Source of the DNA: an uncultured Flavobacteriales bacterium
GTDB lineage: Bacteria; Bacteroidota; Bacteroidia; Flavobacteriales_D; Sanyastnellaceae
Length of the DNA: 5,784 nucleotides
Assembly: GCA_913057815.1 (NCBI GenBank)
Contig: CAJXOV010000167.1
Span: 1 to 5,784, forward strand
Reading direction: 5' to 3'
Below, piece by piece: positions 5,299 to 5,784 of the stretch (within the stretch, counting starts at the first letter, position 1; each line of letters begins with the position of its first letter). The notes below the pieces were generated by a model. The model did not search any database. It saw only the letters and a list, made by a program, of their open reading frames with translations, and was not told where the DNA came from. A program made the position numbers and the translations under genes.

Positions 5299-5784
5299 TC
5301 GAAGATTCTTTCCTCTTTCAGTTCTATCTTCTTTCCAAAAAAGGTCTGTGTACTTTTTTCAAATCCTTTAGTGAAATCCGATACATAGAATTTATCTGCA
5401 GCCTCTTTTCCTTTCAAAGAATATCCCTTGGCTACAGATTCTGCCACCACATTGGCGCTGTCTATAATGTCTACGCTTCCCTTAAAAAATGCTTCTACCT
5501 CAGCTTGAATAAGCGGGTAATGTGTACAGCCTAATACCAGCGCACTTATGCCTTTCAGCTCTCTAGCTTTAAGGTATGATTCTATCACTGTTTTACTGAT
5601 GTTGTTATTGAAAAAACCTTCTTCTATCATAGGAGCTAATAGAGGTGTGGCTTTACTGGCCACAGTAATAGATTCGTCAGCTATTTTTATCCTTCTTGGA
5701 TACACTCTAGTTTTAATGGTTCCTTTGGTAGCTATTACTCCTACTTTTAGGTTTTGATAACGCGTAGCAATGCATTCTACCACA
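5295..5784 (-). CDS. murI: Glutamate racemase, N-terminal part outside the window
   Basis: The C-terminal 163 or so residues of glutamate racemase (EC 5.1.1.3, Asp/Glu racemase family PF01177), which makes D-glutamate for peptidoglycan in the cytoplasm. Seen, numbering from the codon at 5783: VGVIATKGTIKTRVY (14-28), matching the family's GxxATxGT block, and ALVLGCTHYPLI (81-92) with the second catalytic cysteine at residue 86 followed by the His of the THYPL motif, then VDIIDSA (104-110). The first catalytic cysteine and roughly the first 100-110 residues lie beyond base 5784. The GTG at 5783 is therefore an internal valine codon, not a start; the frame is open to the edge. The C-terminal extension after about residue 120 (KGKEAADKFYVSDFTKGFEK onward) includes a YVSD segment and resembles MurI proteins of this phylum. 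Confidence 0.93.
   Translation of the reverse strand, partial: VVECIATRYQNLKVGVIATKGTIKTRVYPRRIKIADESITVASKATPLLAPMIEEGFFNNNISKTVIESYLKARELKGISALVLGCTHYPLIQAEVEAFFKGSVDIIDSANVVAESVAKGYSLKGKEAADKFYVSDFTKGFEKSTQTFFGKKIELKEERIFD

Noticed and set aside
5548..5757. Plus-strand open frame opposite murI
   Set aside because: The minus strand here encodes the catalytic GCTHYPL region of glutamate racemase, so this is a shadow.

Overview
The window looks like an ordinary stretch of a Bacteroidota chromosome, most likely Cytophagales-like. This is inferred from AT-rich DNA, promoter -7 elements of the form TAnnTTTG placed just before start codons, almost no Shine-Dalgarno sequences, and the character of the proteins. 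No RNA genes, CRISPR arrays, mobile elements or phage genes are visible. Two genes run off the edges.

Left part (1-1113): a minus-strand FAD-linked dehydrogenase of the D-2-hydroxyglutarate/glycolate (GlcD-like) type, with its C-terminus outside the window. It is divergent from a plus-strand cluster across a 77-base gap. That gap holds a TAnnTTTG element for each direction.

Middle left (1114-3008): a tightly packed plus-strand cluster of uridine kinase (udk), an ArsC/Spx-fold protein with a CSTC motif, and an EamA-type ten-helix transporter. The genes overlap by 26 and 11 bases, which suggests one transcript with translational coupling. Their functions are not obviously linked.

Middle (3009-3728): a 238-base non-coding stretch leads into a short single-stranded DNA-binding protein gene (ssb). 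A strong intrinsic terminator follows ssb and isolates it from the next unit.

Right part (3729-5784): thiL (thiamine monophosphate kinase) has its own perfect TAnnTTTG element and is followed after 4 bases by a gamma-class carbonic anhydrase-like hexapeptide-repeat protein. That gene meets the minus-strand glutamate racemase gene (murI, N-terminus outside the window) tail to tail, the two stop codons sharing the tetranucleotide CTAG.

Two start codons were moved downstream from the longest open frame (udk to 1114, thiL to 3729), because the promoter -7 element lies inside the extra upstream codons. I see no convincing undescribed system. The points most worth a second look are the ArsC/Spx-like protein, the acid-poor SSB tail, and the promoter/start-codon spacing.
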